Below the pieces are notes generated by a model that saw nothing but the letters and a program-made list of their open reading frames with translations, made no database searches and had not been told where the DNA came from. A DNA stretch of 64,000 nt from PFL42 sp963789825 (GTDB lineage: Bacteria > Chloroflexota > Anaerolineae > Anaerolineales > E44-bin32): NCBI GenBank assembly GCA_963789825.1, contig CAWBME010000006.1, positions 930,001 through 994,000 on the forward strand, read 5' to 3'. The position numbers were made by a program, and so were the translations under genes. Below are positions 29,449 to 38,629 of the stretch, one piece after another. The first letter of the stretch is position 1. Every line of letters starts with the position of its first letter.

Positions 29449-29967
29449 GATCCCCCCAGGGGGGCTTAGTCGGGCTCCCTGCAGCTAGCATACCGTCCCA
29501 ATCCCTTCCAGGTTGCGCCCTTGCGTAGGATCCACTCACCCTGGACCGCCGGTGCAGTTGCTGCTCCCCTCGGTACAGCTCCCGGCGTAACCGCAGCAGC
29601 GGATCGCCGGAGAAGTCGCTCGGCAGGCGCGGCAGCCGCAATGCCAGGCAGTGCCGCCCTCAGTGGGTCACCTCAGATCGGGGCGTGGTCGGCACAGCCA
29701 GGATCGGCAGGACCGGGCGGGCCGCTGAGGGCTCAGGTGTCTTGGTCAGTCGCATACACCTTCGGCGAGTGTTCGTTGCAGTAAGAGCCTTGCTGGGTGA
29801 GCTGCCTGCCCAACCCTTGGCAGCCGAGGGGTTACGCTGGCTCGATGGGGCTGTCCCACCGGAGGATGCTACAATCCGGTGTTCATCGGGCGTCCCCTAC
29901 CGCGGCCAGCATGCCGGGCACAGAGCGCGCCCTCGCTCACAACTGCATGCCAAGGACTCCTCCCGCG
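29449..29967. other. Divergent intergenic region
   Basis: About 520 bases between the leftward esterase and rightward MFS genes. No family pattern in the short open frames. It must hold both promoters. The in-frame extension of the MFS gene to 29797 is not supported because it has no ribosome binding site and no hydrophobic pattern. Confidence 0.4.
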
Positions 29968-31302
29968 ATGCGAAGCTCCCTGCTGCGGCGAATGCTGGAA
30001 GTCGACAAGCCGCACGCCTCGTTCGAGGGCGAGCAGCTTCAACGCGAAATCGAACGCAGCTACCGCTGGAATCTGACGGTCAGCATCATTGAGCTGGCAC
30101 TCTTCTGGTTCGGCCTGTCGTTCATCGCCTCCGGCACGATTCTTCCGCTGTTCTTCTCGAAGTTGACCGACAGCACGCTGGTCTTCGGTCTGGTCGCCCT
30201 GCTGGCGCAGGGTGGTTGGTACCTGCCCCAACTGTTCACGGCGAACGGCGCCGAGCGGGTGCCGCGCATGCTGCCGGTCATGGTCAACGTCGGCTTCTTT
30301 GTCGAGCGCCTGCCGTTGTTCCTGCTGGTGGTGGCGGCGGCGCTGGCCATCCGCTCCCCGACGCTGGCGCTGGTATTGGCGCTCATCGCCTACGGCTGGC
30401 ACGTGCTGGGCACCGGCGCCGTGGCCCCCGCCTGGCAGGAGCTGGTCGGACGGTGCTTCCCAGTTGAGCGCCGCGGGCGCTTCATGGGCACCGGCGGGTT
30501 CGTCGGCACAGCAACCGGTGCCCTGGGTGCGATTGCCAGCATTGCACTGCTGACCTCGCTCCAGTACCCAGCCAACTTCACCGTCGTGTTTGCCATCGGA
30601 GCGCTCAGCATCCTGCTCAGCTGGGGATTCATGGCCTTGGTCCGTGAGCCGGTCCCGGTCATGCAGGCTCCCCGCCAATCGGCGCGCGACTTCTGGTCGA
30701 ACCTGCCGGACGTTGTACGCTCCGAGGCCAACTTCCGTTGGTACCTGGTCGGGCGAGTGACGCTGGCCTTCGGGGCGATGGGATTGGGGTTCGTGACCCT
30801 GAGCGCGCTGCGGCTCTGGCAGGTGAGCGATGGCACCGTTGGGGTGTACACCGTAGTCTCCCTGGTGGGACAGGCGCTGGGCACGCTGAGTTTGGGCCTG
30901 CTGGCAGATCGGCGCGGCCACCTGCTCTCGGTCGAGATCACGGCCGTGGCCTATGTGCTGGCCTTCGCCCTAACCGCCTGGTCGCCAGCGCCTGAAGTGT
31001 ATTACCTGGCGTTTCTGCTGATCGGCTTTGCCATCGGTGGGCAGATCGTCTCCGGCCTGCTGCTCACCCTGGAGTTCGCGCCCGCCGGACGACAGCCGAC
31101 CTATGCCGGCATCGTGAACAGCAGCCTGGGAGTCGCCGGCATCCTGGCGCCGTTGATCGGCGCCTGGCTGGCGTCGCGCGGTTTCGTGGGGTTGTTCTTG
31201 CTCGCGGCCGTGTTCAACCTCGTGGCCCTGTTCATCCTCAGGACGCGTGTGCGTGACCCGCGCCATGCGCCCGGAGCCGAGGGCGTCGTCCCCACGCCCT
31301 GA
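29968..31302 (+). CDS. Major facilitator superfamily transporter
   Basis: 444 residues with twelve hydrophobic segments, intact. The N-terminal cytosolic arm (MRSSLLRRMLEVDKPHASFE, REIERSYRWNLTV) precedes the first helix. The loop RCFPVERRGRFMGTGGFVGT resembles the MFS motif near helices 4-5, and LGLLADRRGHLLSVE matches the loop 8-9 motif. The substrate cannot be told. The start at 29968 is preferred to upstream ATGs by hydropathy; 29992 is another option. It differs from the two other MFS genes in the window, which resemble each other. Confidence 0.85.
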   Translation: MRSSLLRRMLEVDKPHASFEGEQLQREIERSYRWNLTVSIIELALFWFGLSFIASGTILPLFFSKLTDSTLVFGLVALLAQGGWYLPQLFTANGAERVPRMLPVMVNVGFFVERLPLFLLVVAAALAIRSPTLALVLALIAYGWHVLGTGAVAPAWQELVGRCFPVERRGRFMGTGGFVGTATGALGAIASIALLTSLQYPANFTVVFAIGALSILLSWGFMALVREPVPVMQAPRQSARDFWSNLPDVVRSEANFRWYLVGRVTLAFGAMGLGFVTLSALRLWQVSDGTVGVYTVVSLVGQALGTLSLGLLADRRGHLLSVEITAVAYVLAFALTAWSPAPEVYYLAFLLIGFAIGGQIVSGLLLTLEFAPAGRQPTYAGIVNSSLGVAGILAPLIGAWLASRGFVGLFLLAAVFNLVALFILRTRVRDPRHAPGAEGVVPTP

Positions 31303-31605
31303 CGCATTTCCCCAGCGGATCCACCCCCGGCCGCGCCGACCGGGCATCCAGCCGCCCTCCTCCGGGCTCCGCTCCGAGGCGGGCGGGGTGGGCGCGTTTC
31401 CCCTCCAGCCCCCCCACCCAGGATGGAGAGCGAGCCCACGCCGGGTCGGTCCGGTCGCCGTCGGAGGGCCTGGGTTGCCGAATCCAGCCTCTGACCACCC
31501 CTCCAAAATGTGCCCCCAAACCCTTGCATTTCCGCCACAGGTAGGGCTTAATGCATATCAGGCAAGACATAATCGGACGACGATAACGCAGACTGGGCAC
31601 GAGGA
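31303..31605. other. Spacer upstream of the ATP-grasp gene
   Basis: No gene recognised. The left part is very GC-rich; the right 90 bases are AT-richer and probably hold the promoter of the next gene. Confidence 0.4.
31524..31552 (+). promoter_or_regulatory. Possible promoter of the ATP-grasp gene
   Basis: TTGCAT and CTTAAT are spaced by 17 bases, in the only AT-rich patch of the spacer and about 55 bases before the ATG at 31606. The match to sigma-70 consensus is moderate. Confidence 0.3.
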
Positions 31606-32628
31606 ATGGCAACCTTAACGAATCGAACCGACCTGCCGATTCTGACCTTGTTCAACCTCGATCCGGCTTGGGAACCCGAAGCCACCGAGGCCGTGGTCGC
31701 GCAGACCGATCAGCTGGTGAATGAGCTGCGCGGCATGGGACATGAGGTCAGCGATCTGGCGATCAGCGACCCGAATCTGCATACCCGGCTGCAGGCATTC
31801 GATCCGAACAGCACGCTGGTCTTCAACTGGTGCGAGGAACTGCCGGGAATCCCACACAGCGACTCGCTGGTGGCGCAGGTGCTGGAGGAGTTGGGTTTCG
31901 CCTACACCGGCGCCGATCCTGCCGTGCTGAGCCTTGCGTGGCACAAGCCGCTGGTCAAGGCGATCCTCGAAGCGCATGGCGTTCCGACACCGCGCTGGAT
32001 GCTGTGTTCTACGCCCGAGATCGATGGATGGGACTGCTACCCTGCCATCGTCAAGCCGGCATACGAGCACTGCAGCTATGGCGTAACGGTGGAAGCCGTG
32101 GTCATGAACGAAAAGGAATTGCGCGAGCGAGTGGCGCTGATCCTCGACACCTACGGCGGGCCGGCGCTGGTCGAGGACTTCGTAGACGGGCGCGAGTTTC
32201 ACGTCTCGCTTTGGGGCAATGGCGAGACCTCACTGCTTCCCATCGCCGAGATGGACTTCTCGGCGTTCGGCGACGTTCGGGACCGGCTGTGTACCTACGA
32301 CTCGAAGTTCACCCCGGGCTCGACGCACTACGACGCCATCCAGCTCAAGCTACCGGCGCCGCTCAACGAAGCGCAGATGCAGGATCTCACCCGCGTCTCA
32401 CACGCCGCCTATCAGGCGATCGGCTGCCGCGACTACGGCCGGCTCGACATCCGCCTGCGCGACGAGACCTTCTACGTGCTCGACGTCAACCCCAACGCCG
32501 ATCTCAGCGCAGACAGCAGCATGGCCTGCGCCGCCGAGCTCGAGGGATACACCCACGGCCATATGATCAGCCGTTTGGTCAACCTGGCGGCGACGCGGCA
32601 CCCGGTGTTCGCTCCGGCCTCAGGCTGA
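31606..32628 (+). CDS. D-alanine-D-alanine-ligase-like ATP-grasp enzyme
   Basis: 340 residues, intact. ATP-grasp features: YPAIVKPAYEHCSYGVTVEA (Lys-containing nucleotide site), GPALVEDFVDGREFHVSLWG, GRLDIRLRDETFYVLDVNPN with the metal-binding Asp and Asn. The N-terminal domain LVFNWCEELPGIPHSDSLVA and YTGADPAVLSLAWHKPLVKA resembles Ddl. Compared with true Ddl it is an outlier, so the product may be another acyl-phosphate-dependent ligation of amino acids or peptides. No mur or ddl neighbours are present. Confidence 0.85.
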   Translation: MATLTNRTDLPILTLFNLDPAWEPEATEAVVAQTDQLVNELRGMGHEVSDLAISDPNLHTRLQAFDPNSTLVFNWCEELPGIPHSDSLVAQVLEELGFAYTGADPAVLSLAWHKPLVKAILEAHGVPTPRWMLCSTPEIDGWDCYPAIVKPAYEHCSYGVTVEAVVMNEKELRERVALILDTYGGPALVEDFVDGREFHVSLWGNGETSLLPIAEMDFSAFGDVRDRLCTYDSKFTPGSTHYDAIQLKLPAPLNEAQMQDLTRVSHAAYQAIGCRDYGRLDIRLRDETFYVLDVNPNADLSADSSMACAAELEGYTHGHMISRLVNLAATRHPVFAPASG

Positions 32629-32689
32629 ATCCTTCGCTGGGGCGTCTGCTCCGTTAGGCCGAAGACCCGTTGGCCTGGCCGGTACGCGC

Positions 32690-33020
32690 TCAGTCGGCGA
32701 AACCGACCACCGCGCGCAGCAGGCGGTCATGGCCCGGCGAGGTCGGGTCGAGCAGATCGTGCGGCGCCGGGAACCTCGACGTCCTCGAGCGGACCACGGA
32801 AGCGCGGCAGAGCACTGGCGGCTGAACGGTCAGGCGTCATCTCGATCCGGCGCACGCCCTCGGAATACTTCTCCAGGTATTCCGCCTGACCGCTTGCCGG
32901 GCCGGCCCGCGCATCCAGCTCCTGCCCGCCCGAGCAGCACCACGTTGTCGCCCCCCGTTCCATCGCCATCGAAGTGCAGAGCCACCGGCGGGTTGCGCTG
33001 GAAGTGTTCGATCTTGGGTC
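32690..33020 (-). pseudogene. Remnant of a PPOX-class (F420/FMN-dependent) oxidoreductase
   Basis: Fragments in two frames read KIEHFQRNPPVALHFDGDG, then TGGDNVVLLGRAG, then AEYLEKYSEGVRRIEMTPD, and end HDRLLRAVVGFAD with a stop at 32690. The order matches the middle and end of pyridoxamine-phosphate-oxidase-like F420 proteins. About 60 N-terminal residues that should lie at 33020-33200 cannot be found, and the second MITE-like copy begins at 33111. The remnant is therefore truncated and not just frameshifted. Confidence 0.55.
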
Positions 33021-33110
33021 ATGGACGTTCCTCACGCTCTCCAACAGGAAGGATACGTCACATGACCCTCGATCACTGTGTACACCATTGCGAAACAGCA
33101 CATCCTAGGG

Positions 33111-33363
33111 GCTTGCTGTAGGACGTGCTTTCGATCTCACCCCCTGACCCCCTCTCCGCGGACAGCACACGGGTACGGCATGAACCGTGGCGGAGAGGTG
33201 GAACAAGATCTGGAGGTGGGGAGAGCTTGGCTCCCCCCACCACCCAGGAATATCCGCCCCTCCCCCTGCGGGACGCGCGTGAGTCGGGGATGTCGTCTCA
33301 TGCAGGGGGAGGGGCTAGGGGAGAGGGTTGGACGATGACACGGCCTTCTTCAGCAGCCTGCTA
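33111..33363. mobile_element. MITE-like element, copy 2
   Basis: About 250 bases from GCTTGCTGTAGGACGTGC to CCTTCTTCAGCAGCCTGC, inverted with respect to each other. It includes the internal hairpin GTGGGGAGAGCTTGGCTCC / CCCCAC that copy 1 lacks. It lies about 90 bases from the truncated PPOX remnant. Confidence 0.78.
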
Positions 33364-33823
33364 GTCCAGCCTGCGGGAGGCCCTCTGGCCAAACTCGGAC
33401 TGCAGGTCCAGCATGGACGCTCTCCTCCTCTGTCCACCTGTCGAGCGAAGCGTGACGGAACCCTGCCTGCCGATTCCGACTATCCTATGTCCAGCCCTCT
33501 CCCTGCTGACCTCAGATCGCCACGAGCCCAGAATGATGGTTGTCGCGTCGGATGGAGTTCAGGTAGTTTCTGGCTGAACCCCCACTGCGATGCGGGCTCA
33601 TCCGCCTCCCGCCAAGGCCGGCGTGAAAAGTCGCTCCCTTGAACTGGACAGAAGGATGAAGGTCCACTGAACATGGATGCTCGAAACATGGCGAGTGGAG
33701 GGCTGCAGCGCGCTCCGTGCTCTGGTCAGGCAGGCGGCTATCACAGGGGTTCCTCGCTGACCCTCACTCCGGCGCGCACTTGAGTCCTGTCCCTGCATCG
33801 GCTATCCTGTCTGGGGAGATCGA
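33364..33823. other. Spacer upstream of the deacetylase-like gene
   Basis: About 460 bases. No gene or repeat supported. The promoter of the gene at 33824 should lie in the right part. Confidence 0.4.
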
Positions 33824-34933
33824 ATGCGCCAGGTAGCCTTGATCGCCTCCTCGGTCCTGTGGGAACATGGGCACGCAGGCGGGCATCCACTGCGCCCCGA
33901 GCGGCTGCGCCGCACATTGGACTTGATGACCAAGTGCGGATTGCTGGCGCGCGCAAACGTGACCGTCGTTCCGCCGCGCCTGGCGACAGACGAGGAGCTT
34001 GGACTCTTCCACACGCCGGAGTACATCGACGCCGTGCGGCGCCTGAGCCGAGGTGAGCGCGAGCCTGACGCCAGTCGCTTCAACTTCGGCCCAGGCGACA
34101 ACCCGGTGTTCTCCGGGATGTTCGAGAGCGAGGCCGCCAAGGCTGGCGGCGCGCTGCTCGGCGCCGAGCGCGTGGTGTCCGGCCAGTCGGATGTTGCCTT
34201 CAACCTCGGCGGGGGCCTGCACCACGCCTGGCGAGATCATGCTTCCGGCTTCTGCGTCTTCAATGACGCCGCCATCGCCATTCAGTGGCTGGTCAACTTG
34301 CGCTGGCGTGTCGCCTACCTCGACTTCGACGTTCACCACGGCGACGGGGTTCAGTGGGCATTCTACGACAGCGACCGGGTGCTCACGGTTTCCCTGCACC
34401 AGGACGGCCGCACGCTGTTCCCGGGGTCAGGCGGGGTGGAGGAAACCGGGCGGGGCGCCGGCGAGGGCTACGCCGTCAATCTCCCCCTTCCCCGCCACAC
34501 GGATGACGAGGCCTACCTGTGGGCGTTCGACCAGCTCGTCCCGCCGCTGATCGCCCGCTTCGACCCGGATATCGTCGTGACACAATTGGGAGTCGACACG
34601 CACGTCCTCGATCCGCTGGCGGAGCTGGACCTGACGACGCAAGGCCAGATGGCGGTCGTCCAACGGCTTGCCCGGCTTGCGCCCCACTGGCTTGCCCTCG
34701 GCGGAGGCGGCTACAACCTGGATGTCGTCCCGCGCGCCTGGACGCTGGCGCTGGCGCTGATGGCCGAGGCCGATCCTCCGCTCGAACTGCCGGCCGGCTA
34801 CCGCTCGGCGCACGGTGGGCGGCTGCTGCACGATGAGGGGCTGCCGCAGATCGACCCACGCTTGCGTCTGCAGGCACGACAGACCGTCGAGCGCCTCGTG
34901 GCTGAGGCGCGCAAGATCCACCACTTGGATTGA
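33824..34933 (+). CDS. Histone-deacetylase-family (AcuC-like) protein
   Basis: 369 residues, intact. Motifs of the Zn-dependent deacetylase family are all visible: HPLRPERLRRTL, NLGGGLHHAWRDHASGFCVF, AYLDFDVHHGDGVQWAFYDS (Asp and His ligands), TVSLHQDGRTLFPGSGGVEE, TQLGVDTHVLDPLAELDLT (second Asp) and LALGGGGYNLDVVPRAW (catalytic Tyr). In bacteria such proteins deacetylate acetoin-pathway acetyl-CoA synthetase or small acetylated amines. No acetoin or acs genes are nearby, so the substrate is open. It is convergent with the GDPD gene. Confidence 0.93.
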   Translation: MRQVALIASSVLWEHGHAGGHPLRPERLRRTLDLMTKCGLLARANVTVVPPRLATDEELGLFHTPEYIDAVRRLSRGEREPDASRFNFGPGDNPVFSGMFESEAAKAGGALLGAERVVSGQSDVAFNLGGGLHHAWRDHASGFCVFNDAAIAIQWLVNLRWRVAYLDFDVHHGDGVQWAFYDSDRVLTVSLHQDGRTLFPGSGGVEETGRGAGEGYAVNLPLPRHTDDEAYLWAFDQLVPPLIARFDPDIVVTQLGVDTHVLDPLAELDLTTQGQMAVVQRLARLAPHWLALGGGGYNLDVVPRAWTLALALMAEADPPLELPAGYRSAHGGRLLHDEGLPQIDPRLRLQARQTVERLVAEARKIHHLD

Positions 34934-34954
34934 GGCGGGCGAGAACCCCACGCC

Positions 34955-35728
34955 TCAGTGCGAGGCGGTCTGGGAGCTGTGCGTCAGGCGATCGAGCGCG
35001 GCCCGCGTCACCCCCGGATCGTCGGAGAGCACGGCATCGCAACCCAGGCGGCGATAGAACCCCAGCCGCACGTCTGGTTGCGGATCCAGCGGACAGACGA
35101 TCTGGCCCCGGCGGTGCGCCAGAGCCGCATACAGCGGATTGACGAACAGCAACGGCCAGGCGGGCCCGAGCAGGTCAAATCCCGCCGGCGGCCATGGCCG
35201 AGACAGGGTAATCCACCCGATTGGCAAGTCCTCGGCTGCCCGGCGGACCGTCTGCAGCCGGGCTCGGCTGAACGACAACACTGCACATCGGTCACGGACA
35301 CCCAGCGCTCCGAGCTCGGCAGTCAGCTTGTCTGCGACCGCCGGATCGAGGAAGCGGTCGCTCTTCAACTCGAGCGCCAGCAGCACATCCTTCGGTAGGC
35401 AGTCCGCTGCCTCCGCCAGCGTCGGCACATGCTCGCCGGCAAACTCCGGCCGGCCGCAGTCCACGCGCAGCGACTGGAGCTGGCGCAGCGTCATCGCCGA
35501 GACCTCTCCGCGCCCATTGGTCGTCCGGTCGACGGTCGCGTCGTGGATACACACGAACTCGCCATCGGCCGTCAGCTGCAGATCCGTCTCCAGCAGATCG
35601 GCCCCGTCGGCGAAGGCGTGGCGAAAGGCGGCAAGCGTGTTCTCGGGGCAAGCGCGGCGATTGCCGCGGTGGGCCATCAACCACGGGCGGGGCTTGCCGG
35701 TCAGTGCCGGGGGAAGCTGACGCTTCAC
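34955..35728 (-). CDS. Glycerophosphodiester phosphodiesterase
   Basis: 257 residues, intact. PWLMAHRGNRRACPENTLAA is the HRG...ENT motif; LLETDLQLTADGEFVCIHDA has the ETD and HD residues; DVLLALELKSD carries the ELK motif; ITLSRPWPPAGFD fits the C-terminal part. No signal peptide, so likely cytoplasmic. The GTG start overlaps the stop of the MBL-fold gene as GTGA, so translation is coupled. It probably hydrolyses glycerophosphodiesters to glycerol-3-phosphate and an alcohol. Confidence 0.9.
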   Translation of the reverse strand: MKRQLPPALTGKPRPWLMAHRGNRRACPENTLAAFRHAFADGADLLETDLQLTADGEFVCIHDATVDRTTNGRGEVSAMTLRQLQSLRVDCGRPEFAGEHVPTLAEAADCLPKDVLLALELKSDRFLDPAVADKLTAELGALGVRDRCAVLSFSRARLQTVRRAAEDLPIGWITLSRPWPPAGFDLLGPAWPLLFVNPLYAALAHRRGQIVCPLDPQPDVRLGFYRRLGCDAVLSDDPGVTRAALDRLTHSSQTASH

Positions 35729-36327
35729 AGCTGGATCGGCTCGGTGTACTTCGGGATCACCAACTCGGTGGGCATGCCGCGCAATAGATCCTGGCTTGCG
35801 GCGGCGTTCTCGGTGTGGATCGCGATCAGCCGCTGCGGCCGAACGCGGCGCACGAACTCGGCAGCTGCGGCGTGGTCCGAGGCGGGATAGCCATCCACCG
35901 GCATCGCCTTCACCATCGTGCCTCCTCCCTCGCGGTGCGGCTGCGAACCTTCCAGCCTGAGGCCCAGATGGTCGGCCCAGTTCCACGGACGCCCGAGATC
36001 GACCATCTGCTCGTCGTCGTAGGCCTGGCTGTTGGAGAAGACGTAGGTCCCACCCGGCTTGCCCATGAGCAGGTATGCGATGTCGAGCAGGTCCGCCACG
36101 TCGGTGAGACTGAAGGCCAGCAGGTAGTCGCCCGGCGCCTGGCAAACGTCGAGCGGAGGGACCAGTGACCCGGCATAGCGCGGACGCACAAAGACACCAT
36201 CGAAGAACGAGCCAGAACGCCCGAAGGGTTCACCGAAGTCGCAGAAGAGCCTGCGCGCACCGGCCTCGAGCAGGAGCTTGTTGCCGCCGATTTCGTTGAC
36301 CCCACCATGACCGGTGATGCAGGACAT
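35725..36327 (-). CDS. MBL-fold (RNase J-like) protein with its catalytic core missing
   Basis: 200 residues, intact frame. Residues 1-65 (HGGVNEIGGNKLLLEAGARR, FCDFGEPFGRSGSFFDGVFV) match the N-terminus of large MBL-fold hydrolases; residues 75-200 (PGDYLLAFSLTDVADLLDIA, GYPASDHAAAAEFVRRVRPQ, RLIAIHTENAA) match their C-terminus. The segment between, which should carry the HxHxDH metal site and about 200-250 residues, is absent without a frame change. This looks like an in-frame deletion, either in the genome or by misassembly. The residual protein cannot be a normal hydrolase. It sits in an operon between the ADP-ribosylglycohydrolase and GDPD genes. Confidence 0.7.
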   Translation of the reverse strand: MSCITGHGGVNEIGGNKLLLEAGARRLFCDFGEPFGRSGSFFDGVFVRPRYAGSLVPPLDVCQAPGDYLLAFSLTDVADLLDIAYLLMGKPGGTYVFSNSQAYDDEQMVDLGRPWNWADHLGLRLEGSQPHREGGGTMVKAMPVDGYPASDHAAAAEFVRRVRPQRLIAIHTENAAASQDLLRGMPTELVIPKYTEPIQL

Positions 36328-36390
36328 CGCACCTCGATCCGGGCTGCCAGCGAGATGGCCAAGCCCGCGGGACTGGCTCGCAGGCCGCCG

Positions 36391-37359
36391 TCAGTTATCC
36401 GGTTGCGGCGGCTCGACGGCAGCCTCACCGAGCGCCAGCCGATAGAGCGAGTCGGCCAGCGAGAGGATCGTGTCGCGCAACGCGACCTGACCGCGCCAAT
36501 GCGGAGGGATCGCCTTACGGCCGAACAAGGCGCCGGCCAGTTGCCCGTAGACCGCGCCGGTTGTGTCGGCGTCATCACCCAGATTGACCGCAAGCAGCAT
36601 CCCGCTGCGGAAGTCCGCAGCGTGATGCAGCGCCCACAAGACCGCTTCCAGGGTGTCGACCACGTAACCGCTGGCCTCGATCTGGTCCGCCGACTTGTTG
36701 CGATAGGATCCAGCCGCAACTTCGGCGATGCGGGGCGACAGCGGCGCGCGGTCCCACAGGCCGGGCACAGGAGCGTACATCGGCGCCAGCAGGGAATCCT
36801 TCGTTTCCCCCTGCAACGCGCCCACGATCAATCCGGCGAGGTAGCGGCAGGCGTCCAACGCCTCGGGCGCGGCGTGCGTCGTGCGCGAGCTATCGGCCGA
36901 AAGGGCGATCGCCTGCTCCGGGTCCCTGAAATACCTCAACGGGACCGGCGCCAGACGCATCAGGGAGCCGTTGCCCGCCGAATCGGCATCCGTCTTGCCG
37001 CTGTAGGGATTGCGCGACAACTCGAAACGAGCCAGCGCGGCCCGCACCGTGTTGCCCACGTCAAAACAGCGGCCGGTGCTGCTCAAGTAGCCCTGCTTGA
37101 GCCAACGCAGATAGCGCTGCATCTGGTCGGAGGGATCGAAATCGCCGCACTCGACCAGGCTGGCAGCGAGACACAGCGCCATCGAAGTATCGTCGGTCCA
37201 CTGCCCCGGTTCGAGCTTGAATGGGCCACCGCCCGTCATCTCCTCGACGGGTTTGAACGTGCCCGGCGGGCGGAACTCGATGGCCGCACCGAGGGCGTCT
37301 CCGACAGCGAGGCCGATGAGCGCGCCCCGGAAGCGGCCGTTGAGGTCGATCGTGGCCAT
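36391..37359 (-). CDS. ADP-ribosylglycohydrolase (DraG-like)
   Basis: 322 residues, intact. FRGALIGLAVGDALGAAIEF, GQWTDDTSMALCLAASLVEC (metal-binding Thr-Asp-Asp), SAGNGSLMRLAPVPLRYF, SRTTHAAPEALDACRYLAGL and LLAVNLGDDADTTGAVYGQL (second Asp cluster) are all present. The family removes ADP-ribose from proteins or nucleotides using two Mg ions. ATG at 37359 is preferred to the upstream ATG because MATIDLNGRFRGALIG fits the family start. It is followed by the MBL and GDPD genes in the same direction. Confidence 0.92.
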   Translation of the reverse strand: MATIDLNGRFRGALIGLAVGDALGAAIEFRPPGTFKPVEEMTGGGPFKLEPGQWTDDTSMALCLAASLVECGDFDPSDQMQRYLRWLKQGYLSSTGRCFDVGNTVRAALARFELSRNPYSGKTDADSAGNGSLMRLAPVPLRYFRDPEQAIALSADSSRTTHAAPEALDACRYLAGLIVGALQGETKDSLLAPMYAPVPGLWDRAPLSPRIAEVAAGSYRNKSADQIEASGYVVDTLEAVLWALHHAADFRSGMLLAVNLGDDADTTGAVYGQLAGALFGRKAIPPHWRGQVALRDTILSLADSLYRLALGEAAVEPPQPDN

Positions 37360-37452
37360 GGGGGATCCGGCGTCCTCAGCACAATGCGGAGCCAGATCCA
37401 ATTGTAGTCCGGAAGCGGCCGCGCGGCGACAACCGCGTGCCGCGCCGCGACC

Positions 37453-38247
37453 CTACTTGGCCTGCGGCCAGGGGATCTTCACCGGATCGGTGTAGCCGTG
37501 CTTCTCGACCGTGTACAACTTGCCGCTCGAATCCTTGTCGCAACCGGCCTCGTCCTCGAAGACGTAGAGGCTCTCGTCGGTGTGAACGACGACCGGGATC
37601 AGATTGCCGTCCTGGCACACCCGGGCTTCGATCAGGTAGCCCCGGTCATCGTCCTCCGTCATGTTCACCGGATCCCAGGTCACCGTGACTTGCTTGCCAT
37701 CCCGCACCGCTTCGACGTCATCGGGCGCCACATACAGCACCGATTTCGGCAGCGGGTGGAAGTAGACCGTCACGCTGAAGACATCGCCCTGCACCTCGGT
37801 GACCGAGGCCGCCACCCAGCATGCGTAGCTCAACTTGTCGAAGCGGACCCAAAGCCAGGCGCCGCTGTAATCGCGGTTCCACAGCTGCCCCGTGTCGTCG
37901 GCATACAAGTCGGCTGCCGGCAGGTAGGCCTTCGCCGGCCCATAGCGGCAGAACGCCTGCTGCTTCACGGTGACCTCCGGGAAGTCGAAGGTGGCCGTCG
38001 CGGTGATCGTCGGGGTGAGGGTCGAAGTTGGAGTCAGCGTGACGGTCGGCGTGGGGGAGGCGGTGGGGGTGAGCGTGACCGTTGGCGTCGGGGTGACCGT
38101 TGAAGTCGGTGTCGGCGTGGAGGTGTTGGTCGGTGTCGGGGTCGGCGTGGCGAACAGGGAAAGCGGGCCGGTGCAGCCGGACAAGAAGCCAGCCCCAGCG
38201 AGACCGACCGCCAGCCAACCGCGTGCCCGCAACCCGCCTTCAGCCAT
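37453..38247 (-). CDS. Lipoprotein with Thr/Pro linker and SH3-like domain
   Basis: 264 residues, intact. Signal GWLAVGLAGAGFLSGCTG (lipobox LSGC), then about 60 residues of TPTPT-type linker, then a folded domain with FCRYGPAKAYLPAADLYADD, SGAWLWVRFDKLSYACWVAA and, near the end, DDDRGYLIEARVCQDG, DEAGCDKDSSGKLYTVEKHG. Start ATG 38247 follows AGGAGG. The CRYGP/GAWLWVR pattern resembles SH3b-type wall-binding modules. It is a paralog of the lipoprotein at 41956-42830. Role unknown; probably outside the membrane. Confidence 0.8.
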   Translation of the reverse strand: MAEGGLRARGWLAVGLAGAGFLSGCTGPLSLFATPTPTPTNTSTPTPTSTVTPTPTVTLTPTASPTPTVTLTPTSTLTPTITATATFDFPEVTVKQQAFCRYGPAKAYLPAADLYADDTGQLWNRDYSGAWLWVRFDKLSYACWVAASVTEVQGDVFSVTVYFHPLPKSVLYVAPDDVEAVRDGKQVTVTWDPVNMTEDDDRGYLIEARVCQDGNLIPVVVHTDESLYVFEDEAGCDKDSSGKLYTVEKHGYTDPVKIPWPQAK

Positions 38248-38629
38248 CGCCTGCCCTCCTGATTGCACCGCAGTCTACAGGAATGCCCTGGGCCGAATCA
38301 ATCCTCCCTAGGCACCACTCCGCCGATGGAGGAGCCAATTCGGGCGCCCGCGCCGTCATCCGGGTCAAGATGTGGGGGCAGGCTGGAGGTCAGGCTGGAC
38401 CATCTCAGGCTGGTCTTGGGCGGCGATAGGGTGCACCCGGTCCCGCGGGGGCCATGCGCTTCGCTTCCACCCCCACTTCCCTCGCAGGCGGATCGCTCCC
38501 GATGAGGCGTGCAATTCCGCGACACCCCACCGGCGAATCCAGCCATCCGCGGGAGGATGCAGGCTCCGGCGCCTGGGGAGGCGCAGGGGGCACCGGTCGA
38601 GCGATCGGCCGGCCTAGTTCGCCCGAAGG
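38248..38629. other. Spacer without a recognised gene
   Basis: About 380 bases between the lipoprotein start and the GyrI-like gene end. Open frames are antisense shadows; nothing recognisable. Confidence 0.4.

Noticed and set aside
29869..30921. Leftward open frame of 350 residues
   Set aside because: Antisense to an intact MFS gene with normal hydropathy.
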